Shown here: positions 1 through 8,511 of the stretch, in pieces
Position numbering within the stretch: the stretch's first letter is position 1
Layout of the letters: each line of letters starts with the position of its first letter
NCBI RefSeq assembly: GCF_014652935.1
Contig: NZ_BMZT01000003.1
Coordinates: 295,630 to 359,629, forward strand
Direction: 5' to 3'
Length of the DNA stretch: 64,000 nt
Origin: Luteimonas padinae
GTDB lineage: Bacteria > Pseudomonadota > Gammaproteobacteria > Xanthomonadales > Xanthomonadaceae
Notes under the pieces: model-generated
What the model was told of the DNA's origin: nothing
Database searches by the model: none
What the model saw: only the letters and a program-made list of their open reading frames with translations
Made by a program: the position numbers and the translations under genes

Positions 1-262
1 GCAGGGCTTCACCAAGGCGCTGGCGCAGGAGCTGGCGCGCAAGGGCGTGACCGTCAACAGCGTCTCGCCCGGCTACGTCGGCACTTCGCTGGTGATGGCG
101 ATGAAGCCGGAGATCGTGGAGTCGATCGTGGGCCAGGTGCCGATGGGGCGCCTGGGCAGGCCGGAGGAGATCGCCGCGGTGGTCGCGTTCCTCTGCAGCG
201 AAGGTGCGGCCTACGTGACCGGCGCCGACATCGCGGTCAACGGCGGCCAGCACATGGGTTGA
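1..262 (+). CDS. Acetoacetyl-CoA reductase-like SDR, C-terminal part
   Basis: The sequence starts inside this gene, so the Rossmann glycine motif and the catalytic Ser/Tyr lie before base 1. The open frame can be read from base 2, beginning QGFTKALAQELARKG, and it ends at a TGA. The visible part has the usual SDR tail: SPGYV after the last beta strand, a PEEIA helix, and the ending NGGQHMG. That ending is typical of PhbB/PhaB, NADPH-dependent reductases that make (R)-3-hydroxybutyryl-CoA for polyhydroxyalkanoate. A generic 3-oxoacyl-ACP reductase (FabG) is the main alternative. It converges with the next gene across a 45-base gap. Confidence 0.8.
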   Translation, partial: QGFTKALAQELARKGVTVNSVSPGYVGTSLVMAMKPEIVESIVGQVPMGRLGRPEEIAAVVAFLCSEGAAYVTGADIAVNGGQHMG

Positions 263-307
263 ACACGACGCGGGTGCGGGGCGTCGCGCACCGCACCCGC
301 TGCAGGT

Positions 308-877
308 TCACTCGCCGTGGCGGGCGTACTCGGTGGTGCTGCCGTCGCGGTGGACGAGTTCGACCGCGTAGGGGTGGACGGTGCCGTCGGGCATCTCCAT
401 CCCGGGCGAACCCGCGGGCATGCCCGGCACGGTGAGGCCGCGCGCGTCCGGCCGCTCCGCGAGCAGGCGCTTCACGTCCTCGGCCGGCACGTGGCCTTCG
501 ATGAAATAGCCGTCGATCTCCGCGGTGTGGCAGGAGCCCTTGGCGTAGGGCACGCCGGCCGCCTGCTTGATCGGGCCCATGTCCTCGTGGTCGTGCACCT
601 CGACGGAGAAACCCGCCTCGCGCATGTGGTCCACCCAGAGTACGCAGCAGCCGCAACTCGGATGCTTGTGCACGACCATCAGCGCGTCGGCGGCCTCGGT
701 CGCCGGGGCGGGACTGTGGGCGGGGGCACTGGCCAGGGGCGCCGCGGAAGCCGCGGCGGGTTGCGCCGGCGCCGCGGCCGGCGGGGGAGGGGTGCTGCCG
801 GCGCTGCAGGCGGCCAGCGCGGTGGCCGCGCCCAGCAGCAGCGTCATCATCGGTTTGCCATGCTTGAAGTTGGACAT
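308..877 (-). CDS. DUF411 lipoprotein, metal-binding (copper locus)
   Basis: This 189-residue protein has a basic N-terminus and a lipobox-like LAAC with Cys24, so it is probably a lipoprotein. A Pro/Ala-rich linker (about 25-65) leads to a DUF411 domain. Its likely metal ligands are a CGCC cluster (Cys76, Cys78, Cys79) and KGSCHTA, and the domain also contains GYFIEGHVP and MPAGSPGMEMP. DUF411 proteins are often found in copper/silver resistance loci, but their reaction is unknown; binding periplasmic Cu(I) is an inference. It lies 25 bases after copB on the same strand and is probably the last gene of the copL-copA-copB operon. A GGAG-type ribosome site precedes the ATG. A closely similar paralogue lies at 34861-35385. 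Confidence 0.88.
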   Translation of the reverse strand: MSNFKHGKPMMTLLLGAATALAACSAGSTPPPPAAAPAQPAAASAAPLASAPAHSPAPATEAADALMVVHKHPSCGCCVLWVDHMREAGFSVEVHDHEDMGPIKQAAGVPYAKGSCHTAEIDGYFIEGHVPAEDVKRLLAERPDARGLTVPGMPAGSPGMEMPDGTVHPYAVELVHRDGSTTEYARHGE

Positions 878-902
878 TATTTAATCACTCCAATTGGTTG
901 AT

Positions 903-1889
903 TCAGAACCAGATCCTGAGGCCGGCAACCAGCCGGGTCTCGCGCGTCGGCGCGTCCCCGGCGCGGCGCAGGCGGGCCGTGTCACCGAAGGCCCGTTCGT
1001 GGGTGACGCCGAGATACGGGGCGAAGTGGCGGTTCACTTCGTAGCGCAGGCGCAGCCCCGCCTCGGCCGATGACAGCCCGGTGCCGACGCCGCGCGCAAG
1101 GTCTTCCTTGCCATGCAGGGTCGCTTCGAGCACCGGCTGCAGGATCAGGCGGTTGGTCAGCAGCAGCTCGTATTCGGCTTCGACGGCGAGTGCGGAATGG
1201 CCCGACTCGCCGAGATAGCCGGTCACCGCGACCTCGAACAGGTACGGCGCCAGCCCCTGCACGCCGACGGCGGCCCAGGTCTGCGAGTCACCGGGCGCGA
1301 AGTCGTGGCGCAGGCCGGCGACCACGTCCCACCAGGGCGACACGCTGCGCCCGTAGAGCAGCTCCAGGTCGGCCGCGTAGGTGTCGCCGGCGCCGCGTTC
1401 GCCTTCCGAGCGCAGCCACAGCCGGTCGGTGTCGGTGCCGATCCAGCCCTGCGCCTCCCAGGCCTGGCCGCTGCCCTGGTCCTCGTCCCAGGCCTCCAGG
1501 CGATTGAACAGCAGGTAGCGGTTGACCGTGGGCGCGTGCTCCATGTGGCGGGTGAGTGCCGGGAAGGCGGCGGCGCGATCGGCATCGGTGAGGGTCGGGA
1601 CCGGGAGCAGGGGAGCATCGCCGTGCGTGTTGGCGTGGCTGGCGGGATGTCCGCTCGCCGCATGGGCCATCTTCGAATGGTCCATCTTCGAATGGTCCAT
1701 CGCGGCATGGTCCGGGCTGCGCGGATGCTCGCCGTGTCCGGCATGGCCAGCGTGGTCGTGCGCGGCGTTTGGGGCACGCCCGTGATGGTCCTGCGCCACG
1801 GTCTGACCCGCGAATCCAAGCGCCGCAGCCATTGTCACGGCAGCAGCGACGCGCGTTGCGCAGGCGCGGTTGGCAGAGGTGCGCGTCAT
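903..1889 (-). CDS. copB: Copper resistance protein B (outer membrane)
   Basis: The 328-residue protein starts with a signal peptide (cleavage likely near QTVAQ-DHHG). A His/Met-rich segment follows, with HDHAGHAGHGEH and short MDHSK repeats, and is a probable copper-binding tail. The rest is the CopB domain, an outer-membrane beta-barrel that starts near PVPTLTDADRAAAFPAL and ends in a terminal phenylalanine (AGLRIWF), as barrels usually do. The frame stays open upstream, but the start at 1889 is chosen because it gives the signal peptide and overlaps the copA stop by four bases (ATGA), a sign of translational coupling. CopB is thought to bind or sequester copper at the outer membrane alongside CopA. 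Its barrel domain resembles the island copy at 32385-33533. Confidence 0.92.
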   Translation of the reverse strand: MTRTSANRACATRVAAAVTMAAALGFAGQTVAQDHHGRAPNAAHDHAGHAGHGEHPRSPDHAAMDHSKMDHSKMAHAASGHPASHANTHGDAPLLPVPTLTDADRAAAFPALTRHMEHAPTVNRYLLFNRLEAWDEDQGSGQAWEAQGWIGTDTDRLWLRSEGERGAGDTYAADLELLYGRSVSPWWDVVAGLRHDFAPGDSQTWAAVGVQGLAPYLFEVAVTGYLGESGHSALAVEAEYELLLTNRLILQPVLEATLHGKEDLARGVGTGLSSAEAGLRLRYEVNRHFAPYLGVTHERAFGDTARLRRAGDAPTRETRLVAGLRIWF

Positions 1890-3724
1890 GCCCGCTCCTC
1901 CACGCGCACTTCGCGCATCATCCCGGCTTCCATGTGATACAGCAGGTGGCAGTGGAAGGCCCACCGGCCCAGCGCATCGGCGCGAACGCGGAACGCGCGC
2001 TTCGTGCCGGGCGGCATGTCGACGGTGTGCTTGCGCAGGTGGAAGCCGCCGCGTTCGTCCTCGACGTCGCTCCACATGCCGTGCAGGTGGATCGGGTGCG
2101 ACATCATCGTGTCGTTCACCAGCACCACGCGCAGGCGTTCGCCGTAGACCATGCGCAGCGGCGCGGCATCCATGAACTTCTCGCCGTTGAACGACCAGGC
2201 GAACTTCTCCATGTGGCCGGTCAGGTGCAGCTCGACCTCGCGCCCCGGGTCACGACCGTCGGGATCGGCGAACAGGCTGCGCATCGCACCGTAGGTCAGG
2301 ACCGTGCGGCCGTTGCCGCGCAGGCCCACGCCGGGATCGTCCAGCTTCGGCGACACCGACATGGCCTGCATGTCGATCAGCGGATGGCCATCCTCGCTCG
2401 CCGGATGCGCCTGCATGGCGCCGCTGCCGTGGTCCATGCCGGCTGCACCGGCGGCGTGGCCCGCATGTGCCGAGTGGTCCATGCCCGCATGGCCCGCATG
2501 GCCCGCATGCGCGGAATGGTCCACGGCCGCCGGGGCAGCCGGCGCGCCGTGGCCCATCGCCGCGTGGCCGCCGTGGTCCATCCCGCCGTGGCCCATGTCG
2601 TCCATGGTCAGCAGCGGCCGCGGATCCAGCGCCGGCACCGGCGGCGCCAGCCCGTGGCGCACCGCCAGCGTGCCGCGCGCATAGCCGGTGCGGCCGCTGT
2701 CCTGGGCGAAGATCGCGTACGCGTCCTGGCCGGACGGCTCCACCAGCACGTCGAAGGTCTCCGCCGCGGCGATCCGGAACTCGTCCACCGTGACCGGGTG
2801 GATGTACTGGCCGTCGGCCGCGACCACGGTCAGCTTCAGGCCCGGGATGCGCACGTCGAAATACGTCATCGCCGAGCCGTTGATGAAGCGCAGCAGGACC
2901 TTCTCGCCCGGCCGGAACAGCCCGGTCCAGTTGCCCGCGGGCGCGGTGCCGTTGAGCAGGTAGGTGTAGGTGTGGCCGTTGATGTCGGAGATGTCGCTGG
3001 GCGTCATCCGCATCCGGTCCCACATCGCACGCTCGTGCCACGCCGCCGCGAAGCCGCGCGCGCGCGCGTCACGGACGAAGTCGCCCACCGTCGGACGGTA
3101 GTAGTTGTCGTAGCCGGCGTCCTTCTTCATGCGCCGGAACAGCGCGACCGGATCCATGTCCGTCCAGTCCGACAGCAGCACCACGTGCTCGCGGTCGTGG
3201 TGCCAGGGCGGTGGTTCGAGCGGGTCGATCACCAGCGCGCCGTACAGGCCCGCCTGCTCCTGGAACATCGAGTGGCCGTGGTACCAGTAGGTGCCCGACT
3301 GGCGCACGTCGAAGCGGTAGGTCCAGGTGTCGCCCGGCGCGATGCCGTCGAAGCTGAGCCCGGGCACGCCGTCCATGTTCGCGGGCAGCAGCAGCCCGTG
3401 CCAGTGGATCGAGCTCCAGGCGTCGCGCAGGCGGTTGGCCACGCGCAGGGTGACGGTGTCGCCCTCGCGGAAGCGGAGGATCGGCGCCGGCAGGCTGCCG
3501 TTGACCGTGGTCGCCAGGCGCGCACGTCCGGTGAAGTCCACCGCCGAGCGGCCGATGGCGAGGTCGAAGGTCGAACCCGACAGCACCGGCACGGCCGCCG
3601 GGGCGGCGTGGCCGGCGCCAGGCCTGAGGCCGAGCGCCGCGGCAATGCCGCCGCCGGCCAGGCCCTGCACGAAGCGGCGGCGGCCATGGGCGGGCGTATC
3701 GCCCGGGGAATGGGGATGGTTCAT
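1886..3724 (-). CDS. copA: Periplasmic multicopper oxidase CopA
   Basis: At 612 residues this is normal length for PcoA/CopA. The N-terminus carries a twin-arginine signal (RRRFVQGLAGG), so it is exported folded. Cupredoxin copper ligands are visible: IHWHG and YWYHGHS in the first domain, then HPIHLHG and FHCHLLYHMEAGMM near the C-terminus for the type 1 and trinuclear centres. A Met/His-rich insert (about residues 370-445, MGHGGMDHGGH and relatives) is the usual extra Cu(I)-binding region. The enzyme oxidises Cu(I) to the less harmful Cu(II). An AGGAG site lies about 5 bases before the ATG. It sits 109 bases after copL and overlaps copB, so the three are probably one transcript. Confidence 0.95.
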   Translation of the reverse strand: MNHPHSPGDTPAHGRRRFVQGLAGGGIAAALGLRPGAGHAAPAAVPVLSGSTFDLAIGRSAVDFTGRARLATTVNGSLPAPILRFREGDTVTLRVANRLRDAWSSIHWHGLLLPANMDGVPGLSFDGIAPGDTWTYRFDVRQSGTYWYHGHSMFQEQAGLYGALVIDPLEPPPWHHDREHVVLLSDWTDMDPVALFRRMKKDAGYDNYYRPTVGDFVRDARARGFAAAWHERAMWDRMRMTPSDISDINGHTYTYLLNGTAPAGNWTGLFRPGEKVLLRFINGSAMTYFDVRIPGLKLTVVAADGQYIHPVTVDEFRIAAAETFDVLVEPSGQDAYAIFAQDSGRTGYARGTLAVRHGLAPPVPALDPRPLLTMDDMGHGGMDHGGHAAMGHGAPAAPAAVDHSAHAGHAGHAGMDHSAHAGHAAGAAGMDHGSGAMQAHPASEDGHPLIDMQAMSVSPKLDDPGVGLRGNGRTVLTYGAMRSLFADPDGRDPGREVELHLTGHMEKFAWSFNGEKFMDAAPLRMVYGERLRVVLVNDTMMSHPIHLHGMWSDVEDERGGFHLRKHTVDMPPGTKRAFRVRADALGRWAFHCHLLYHMEAGMMREVRVEERA

Positions 3725-3833
3725 TGAAACTCCTGTTCACCCGTCGCCGCCGCGGCATGCGCGGCCCGACGTCCGATGGAAGGGCCGACCCGCATGGGGC
3801 TGCCACGGAAAGCGCCCTTGGGGCGCCGGCAGG

Positions 3834-4241
3834 TCAGGCGATGGGAGGCCGGATCGGGGTGCGCACGGGCGGCGAGGGAAGGCCCCGGGTGAACGGATGC
3901 AGCGGGCTGCCCGCGTTCACCTGCACGCCGATCGCGAAGCACCGGGCGAGCGCTGCGCACGCATGCGTACAGGCCTGCAGGCACCGCGCGTCGTGGCTGC
4001 AGTCGTCCTCGCCGGACGAGGGGCAGGGGTGGCCGTCCGCGGGAGCGGGGCATTCAGGTACGACGGGGTGGTCCGCCGGGCTTCCACCGCAATGCGACGC
4101 GGCGGTGGCGACCTCCACGGAAGCCGCCGCCACGTGCCCGATGGCCCCGCTGCCGGCCACGCCGGCGACCGCGCCACCGATCGAATTCACGACCAGGGCA
4201 ACGGCCAGCAGGATCCGGAGGAGGAGGGCGGACGGGCGCAT
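3834..4241 (-). CDS. copL: CopL-family metal-binding leader protein
   Basis: A 135-residue secreted protein: one hydrophobic N-terminal segment (SALLLRILLAVALVV), then a Cys/His-rich body (HCGGSP, DDCSHDARCLQAC, THACAALARC), ending in a short basic tail with RPPIA. These are features of CopL, which in Xanthomonas is needed for copper-induced expression of copAB. Whether it acts as a protein or through its transcript is not settled here. The ATG at 4241 is preferred over an in-frame TTG three codons upstream, which would fall inside the promoter. It is the first gene of the operon, with copA 109 bases downstream. A homologue with the same ending leads the island operon (30006-30431). Confidence 0.85.
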   Translation of the reverse strand: MRPSALLLRILLAVALVVNSIGGAVAGVAGSGAIGHVAAASVEVATAASHCGGSPADHPVVPECPAPADGHPCPSSGEDDCSHDARCLQACTHACAALARCFAIGVQVNAGSPLHPFTRGLPSPPVRTPIRPPIA

Positions 4242-4249
4242 GACGGGCA

Positions 4250-4255
4250 AGTCTA
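4250..4255 (-). promoter_or_regulatory. Probable -10 element of copL (leaderless start)
   Basis: Read on the minus strand, TAGACT lies 8 bases before the copL ATG. Transcription would begin at or next to the start codon, giving a leaderless mRNA. The second copL has TATACT 7 bases before its ATG, the same arrangement. No clear -35 hexamer is visible, as might be expected of an activated promoter. Confidence 0.4.
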
Positions 4256-4298
4256 GCGCGTGGCGCCCCCACCCGGGCTATCCAGGATCAACGGACGC

Positions 4299-4964
4299 TC
4301 AGGCATCCCCGTCGGGCGGTGGCGCCCCGCCGGCCACCGGCAGCCGCCATCCCCGGCGCAGGGCCAGGAGGCGCAGCGCGAAGCAGGCCAGGCCGCCCGC
4401 CACCGCCGTGGCCACCACCGGCAGCCCGAGCAGGTGGCCGCCGACCACGATGCCGGCCCCGACCAGCGCCGCCACGGCGTAGAGATCGGCGCGCAGCACC
4501 ACCGGCACGTCGGCCAGCAGGACGTCGCGCGCCATGCCGCCGCCGATGCCGGTGAGCATGCCCATCAGCGCGGCCATCAGCGGACTGAGCCCGAATGCCA
4601 GCGCCTTCTCGGTGCCGGCGACCGCGAAGAAGGCCAGGCCGACCGCATCCAGCAGCCGGACCGGGTTGCGCAGCCGTTCCACCAGCGGCGACCAGAAGAA
4701 CGTCACCACGCCCGCGGCGATCGCGACCGCGAGGTAGCGCCAGTCCTCGATGGCCGCCGGCGGCGTGGCCCCGATCAGCACGTCGCGGCTGATGCCGCCG
4801 AAGGTCGATGCCGCGAACGACACCACCAGCACCCCGAAAATGTCCAGGTGCCGGCGCACTGCGGCCGTCGCGCCGCTGACCGCGAACGCGAAGGTGCCGC
4901 ACAGGTCCAGCACCAGGACCAGGGTGCGCTGCAGTTCGAGGGTGGCCTGCGGCTCGGGACTCAT
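4299..4964 (-). CDS. TRIC-family (YadS/UPF0126) cation channel protein
   Basis: A 221-residue membrane protein with about seven hydrophobic helices. It is an internal duplication of the TRIC-type unit: the first repeat has FAFAVSGATAAV and FGGISRDVLIG, and the second has FFAVAGTEKAL and GIGGGMARDVLL. The paired glycine-rich GGxxRD motifs are diagnostic of this family, whose characterised members are trimeric cation channels. The bacterial substrate is uncertain. It lies upstream of copL on the same strand with a gap of about 57 bases, but copL has its own probable promoter, so I see no functional link to copper. Confidence 0.88.
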   Translation of the reverse strand: MSPEPQATLELQRTLVLVLDLCGTFAFAVSGATAAVRRHLDIFGVLVVSFAASTFGGISRDVLIGATPPAAIEDWRYLAVAIAAGVVTFFWSPLVERLRNPVRLLDAVGLAFFAVAGTEKALAFGLSPLMAALMGMLTGIGGGMARDVLLADVPVVLRADLYAVAALVGAGIVVGGHLLGLPVVATAVAGGLACFALRLLALRRGWRLPVAGGAPPPDGDA

Positions 4965-4999
4965 GGCCTTCGGGCGTGCGCCCCGGTTGCGCCCGTCAG

Positions 5000-6070
5000 T
5001 CAGCCGCCGGCCGACGCCGCATCGCCCGCCAGCGACGCGTTGTCGATCACGAAGCGGTACTTCACGTCGCCCTTGAGCATGCGCTCGTAGGCGGCGTTGA
5101 TCTCGTCCATGCGGATCATCTCGATGTCGGCCACGATCCCGTGCTCGGCGCAGAAGTCGAGCATCTCCTGGGTTTCCGGGATGCCGCCGATCAGCGAACC
5201 GGCCAGCGAGCGCCGCTTCGCGATCAGGCTGAACACGTTCGGCGACGGATGTGGCGTGGCCGGAGCACCGACCAGGGTCATCGTACCGTCGCGCTTGAGC
5301 AGCGCCAGGAAGGCGTCGAGATCGTGCGGCGCGGCCACGGTGTTGAGGATGAAGTCGAAGCTCTTGCGGTGCGCGGCCATCTCGCCGGCGTTGCGCGACA
5401 CCACCACTTCATCCGCGCCCAGCACCAGTGCCGCCTCACGCTTGGACTCCGAGGTGGTGAACGCCACCACGTGCGCGCCCAGCGCGTGCGCCAGCTTGAT
5501 GCCCATGTGGCCCAGCCCGCCGATGCCGACCACGCCGACCTTCTTGCCGGGCCCCACCTGCCAATGGCGCAGCGGCGACCAGGTGGTGATGCCCGCGCAC
5601 AGCAGCGGCGCGACGGCCGCAAGCTGGTCCTCGCCGTGGCGGATGCGCAGCACGTAGCGCTCGTGCACCACGATCTGCTGCGAATAGCCTCCCAGGGTGT
5701 GGCCGGGCGCGTCCGGCGTGGGCGAGTTGTAGGTGCCGACCATGCCGTCGCAGTAGTTCTCCAGCCCGTCGGCGCACTCGTCGCAGCCGCGGCAGCTGTC
5801 GACGATGCAGCCGATGCCGACCAGGTCGCCGGGCTTGAACGCGGACACATCCGGGCCGACGGCCGAGACCCGGCCGACGATCTCGTGGCCCGGCACGCAG
5901 GGGAACCGGGTGCCGGCCCATTCGGCGCGGACCTGGTGCAGGTCGGAGTGGCAGACGCCGCAGAAGGCGATGTCGATCCGCACGTCGTGCGCGCCGGTGG
6001 CGCGGCGGGTGATGTCGATGGGTTCCAGCGGCTTGTCGCCGGCATGGGCGCCGTAGGCCTTGATCGTCAT
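5000..6070 (-). CDS. Zinc-dependent NAD(P) alcohol dehydrogenase (CAD/YahK type)
   Basis: A 356-residue medium-chain dehydrogenase. The catalytic zinc site is visible as GVCHSDLHQ plus GHE (PGHEIVGRV). The structural zinc is bound by a four-cysteine lobe (CIVDSCRGCDECADGLENYC). The Rossmann motif GIGGLGHMGIKLAHALGA follows. Gene length, the FCGVCHSD motif and the YNSPTPDAPGHTLGGYS segment match the cinnamyl-alcohol/YahK-AdhC group, which reduces many aldehydes using NADPH. The start at 6070 has a GAGGAG site 6 bases upstream; an upstream in-frame extension has no family match. It is transcribed alone or with the exported protein upstream, 134 bases away. Confidence 0.92.
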   Translation of the reverse strand: MTIKAYGAHAGDKPLEPIDITRRATGAHDVRIDIAFCGVCHSDLHQVRAEWAGTRFPCVPGHEIVGRVSAVGPDVSAFKPGDLVGIGCIVDSCRGCDECADGLENYCDGMVGTYNSPTPDAPGHTLGGYSQQIVVHERYVLRIRHGEDQLAAVAPLLCAGITTWSPLRHWQVGPGKKVGVVGIGGLGHMGIKLAHALGAHVVAFTTSESKREAALVLGADEVVVSRNAGEMAAHRKSFDFILNTVAAPHDLDAFLALLKRDGTMTLVGAPATPHPSPNVFSLIAKRRSLAGSLIGGIPETQEMLDFCAEHGIVADIEMIRMDEINAAYERMLKGDVKYRFVIDNASLAGDAASAGG

Positions 6071-6204
6071 GGGAGTCTCCTCGGGTGCGTGGGGTGCGCG
6101 TGAAGCAGGATGCGCCAGCAGCGCGGCGGCGACCAGTATGACGGTGCCTGCCGGGATGGTGGCGGAGGCGCTGCGGCGGTGATCGTTCCCGCGCCCGGCG
6201 GACG

Positions 6205-7968
6205 TCACTCCGCGCCTGGCGCCCCCGGCTCCACTTCGCCATAGCGGTTCAGGCCCGAGCCGCCGTTGGAGCCGGCGTCATACACATGGCCGTAGACGAG
6301 GCTGCCGTCGGCGCGCCGCACCGGCCGGCCGCGGACCCACTGGCCGTCGATGTCGTCCACCTGCAGCGTGGCCGGCCCCCATTCGCCGTCGTCACCGGTG
6401 GCGGCGTGGAACAGGCTGCCGGAGTCGGCGTCGACGAACAGCACCTGCGCGCGGCCGTCGAGTGCGATCGCGTCGGCCGCGGTCTGGTCGGAGTCCACCG
6501 CGCCCTGGATGACCACGCGGTCGGTCACCACGCGCGGCCCGCCCAGCGGCGCGCCGCCGACCGAGCGGCGCTCGCGCAGCGCTCCGTTGGCCAGCCGGTA
6601 GATGACCATCAGCGTGTCGGTGGCGGGCAGGTACACCAGCGGCAGGATGGAGCCGACGTCGGTTTCGGCGCGGCCGAGCCCGTCGGCCACGTGCTGGCGC
6701 GGGCCGGGGAGGCCGTCATGGCCGATGGTCCGGTACCAGGCGTTGCCGCGGCGGTCGGTATAGGCCAGGTGCACCGCGCCGTCCTTGCCGGTGGCCAGCA
6801 TCGGCCCGGACAGCAGCGCATCGCTGTCCGGGTCGATGACCGTGGCGTCGCTCCAGCGGCCGCCCGCGTCGCGGATCCGGAGCTCGATGTGCGTGGGCGT
6901 GCCGTAGACGCCGAGCAGGCTGCCGTCGGGTCGTGCGGCGAGCGCCGCCACCTGGATCGGCGGCTCCTCCGGCGCGGCCAGCTGCTCGTCGCGGACGGCC
7001 CAGGTGTCGGGTGCGGTCGGATGGTCGGAGGTGCGGAACGCATGGTGGAAGACCGCCTCCGAGGTCTGGTGGAGCATGTGCACCGTGTCGCCGGCAAGCG
7101 TGGCCGCGAAGCCTTCGAGGTCGCCGGTGGCCGGGCGGTGGCCGCCATCGACCTCGCGCCAGCTGCGGCCGCCGTCGCTGGACTTCACCACCATCAGCAT
7201 GTTGCTGGTCTCGGCCGGCTCCATCAGGAAGTACAGGTCGCCGTTGCGCGCCTGCCAGGGACCGATGGGGCCGGGGGTTTCGACGAAGGTGCCGCCCAGC
7301 AGCCCGTCGGGCACGGTGACGGTGAGCGTCGGCACGACCGCGCTGCTGCAGGTGCCGAACGCTTCGGCGGCACGTAGCTCGTAGGTATCGCCGGTGTCAT
7401 TGGTGTGCGCGTGGTCTGAGAAGCGGCGGACCACCAGCGGCCATTCCCACTCGCCGTGGGCGCTGCCGCCGGTCCAGGACGGCGTCGCGGCTTCCGCCAC
7501 GATCCCGGCGCCGGCATGGAAGGGCGCCCGGGAACCCGGCAGCAGGTCCAGCGTGGCCTCGCCCGGGGTGTACTCCCCGTTGGCCACCACGCTGATCGGC
7601 GGCGTGACCAGCGGGTAGGGGAAGTCGGCGGCCTGCAGATCGGTCCACGCGCCGCCGTTGTGGCGGTACTGCAGCCAGAACCTGCGCGGCTGCCCGGCCG
7701 GGCCTTCGGCCTCCAGCTCGAGGCGCAGGCGGAATGGCTGGTCGGCGTTGACGGCCAGCGCCTCGTTGGTGGCGCCGGCCCAGTCGGTGGTGTCGTTGAG
7801 CGGCGACTCGAAGTCCGAGCGCATGCGGAACGCGGTCAGCGTGCAGCTCGGGGCTGAGCTGCCGGTCGCGACGCCTGGTGCCGGCTGCGCCATCGCAGGC
7901 GGGGCTGCCATGAGCATGGCGGTGGTGATCGCGGCTGCGACCGGGGCGACTCGGGGTGTGCGTGGCAT
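6205..7968 (-). CDS. Secreted beta-propeller-like protein of unknown function
   Basis: A 587-residue protein with a clear signal peptide (AAAITTAMLMAAPPAMA). The N-terminal part (about 35-220) looks beta-rich. From about residue 225 come repeated blades: FLMEPAETSNMLMVVKSSDGGRSW resembles an Asp-box (SxDxGxxW) of sialidase/BNR propellers, followed by GKDGAVHLAYTDRRGNAWY and ADSGSLFHAATGDDGEW, as in exo-alpha-sialidase-like folds. The sialidase catalytic Arg triad and nucleophile Tyr cannot be assigned, so enzymatic activity is not claimed. It is divergent from the YchJ-like gene across 159 bases. It is most likely an extracellular or periplasmic binding protein. Confidence 0.7.
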   Translation of the reverse strand: MPRTPRVAPVAAAITTAMLMAAPPAMAQPAPGVATGSSAPSCTLTAFRMRSDFESPLNDTTDWAGATNEALAVNADQPFRLRLELEAEGPAGQPRRFWLQYRHNGGAWTDLQAADFPYPLVTPPISVVANGEYTPGEATLDLLPGSRAPFHAGAGIVAEAATPSWTGGSAHGEWEWPLVVRRFSDHAHTNDTGDTYELRAAEAFGTCSSAVVPTLTVTVPDGLLGGTFVETPGPIGPWQARNGDLYFLMEPAETSNMLMVVKSSDGGRSWREVDGGHRPATGDLEGFAATLAGDTVHMLHQTSEAVFHHAFRTSDHPTAPDTWAVRDEQLAAPEEPPIQVAALAARPDGSLLGVYGTPTHIELRIRDAGGRWSDATVIDPDSDALLSGPMLATGKDGAVHLAYTDRRGNAWYRTIGHDGLPGPRQHVADGLGRAETDVGSILPLVYLPATDTLMVIYRLANGALRERRSVGGAPLGGPRVVTDRVVIQGAVDSDQTAADAIALDGRAQVLFVDADSGSLFHAATGDDGEWGPATLQVDDIDGQWVRGRPVRRADGSLVYGHVYDAGSNGGSGLNRYGEVEPGAPGAE

Positions 7969-8127
7969 CGATGCGACCTGCTGGGCTAGGGCAACGCTCG
8001 ATCATATGACGCCAATATTTCAACTCTCCGAAGCCGCCACCCTCGTGCCGCCAGCGACCATTTGGCTTCGCGGCCGGGGAGGCTCAAACTCGACGGCCCA
8101 CCCCACGCTGGTTTACTGCGTCCCGGC

Positions 8128-8511
8128 ATGTCGTTGTCCTGCCCCTGCAATGCCTCCACTCCCTATGCCTCGTGCTGCCAGCCGCTGCACGAAGGCCAGG
8201 CCGTGGCCGGCAGCGCCGAAGCGCTGATGCGCTCGCGCTACAGCGCCTACGCGCTCGGCCTGCGCGACTACCTGCTGGTGAGCTGGCACCCCGACACCCG
8301 CCCCGACACGCTGGACCTGGATGACACCCCGGGCCTGCGCTGGCTGGGGCTGGACGTGAAGCGCCATGAGGACGGCGGCGACGGCAGCGCCGTGGTGGAG
8401 TTCGTCGCCCGGCACAGGATCGGCGGCGGCAAGGCGAATCGCCTGCACGAGGTCAGCCGCTTCGCGCGCGTCGACGGGCGCTGGCTCTACGTGGACGGGG
8501 AGTTCAAGTGA
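8128..8511 (+). CDS. YchJ-family protein (UPF0225) with SEC-C zinc motif
   Basis: This 127-residue protein begins [19 protein letters not shown], which is the SEC-C motif (CPC...CC) that binds zinc, continuing with LHEGQ. The remainder ([24 protein letters not shown] and VEFVARHR...LHEVSRF) is the NTF2-like YchJ domain. Its biochemical role is unknown. An upstream in-frame ATG at 8062 would add 22 residues before the conserved start, so 8128 is preferred. Its stop overlaps the GTG start of apt (GTGA at 8508-8511), suggesting coupled translation. Confidence 0.9.
   Translation: MSLSCPCNASTPYASCCQPLHEGQAVAGSAEALMRSRYSAYALGLRDYLLVSWHPDTRPDTLDLDDTPGLRWLGLDVKRHEDGGDGSAVVEFVARHRIGGGKANRLHEVSRFARVDGRWLYVDGEFK

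Noticed and set aside
1769..3727. A 652-codon open frame on the plus strand opposite copA.
   Set aside because: It is the antisense of a confident CopA with no signal, domain or ribosome site; the length is a GC-codon effect. The same applies to the minus-strand frame at 30538-32562.
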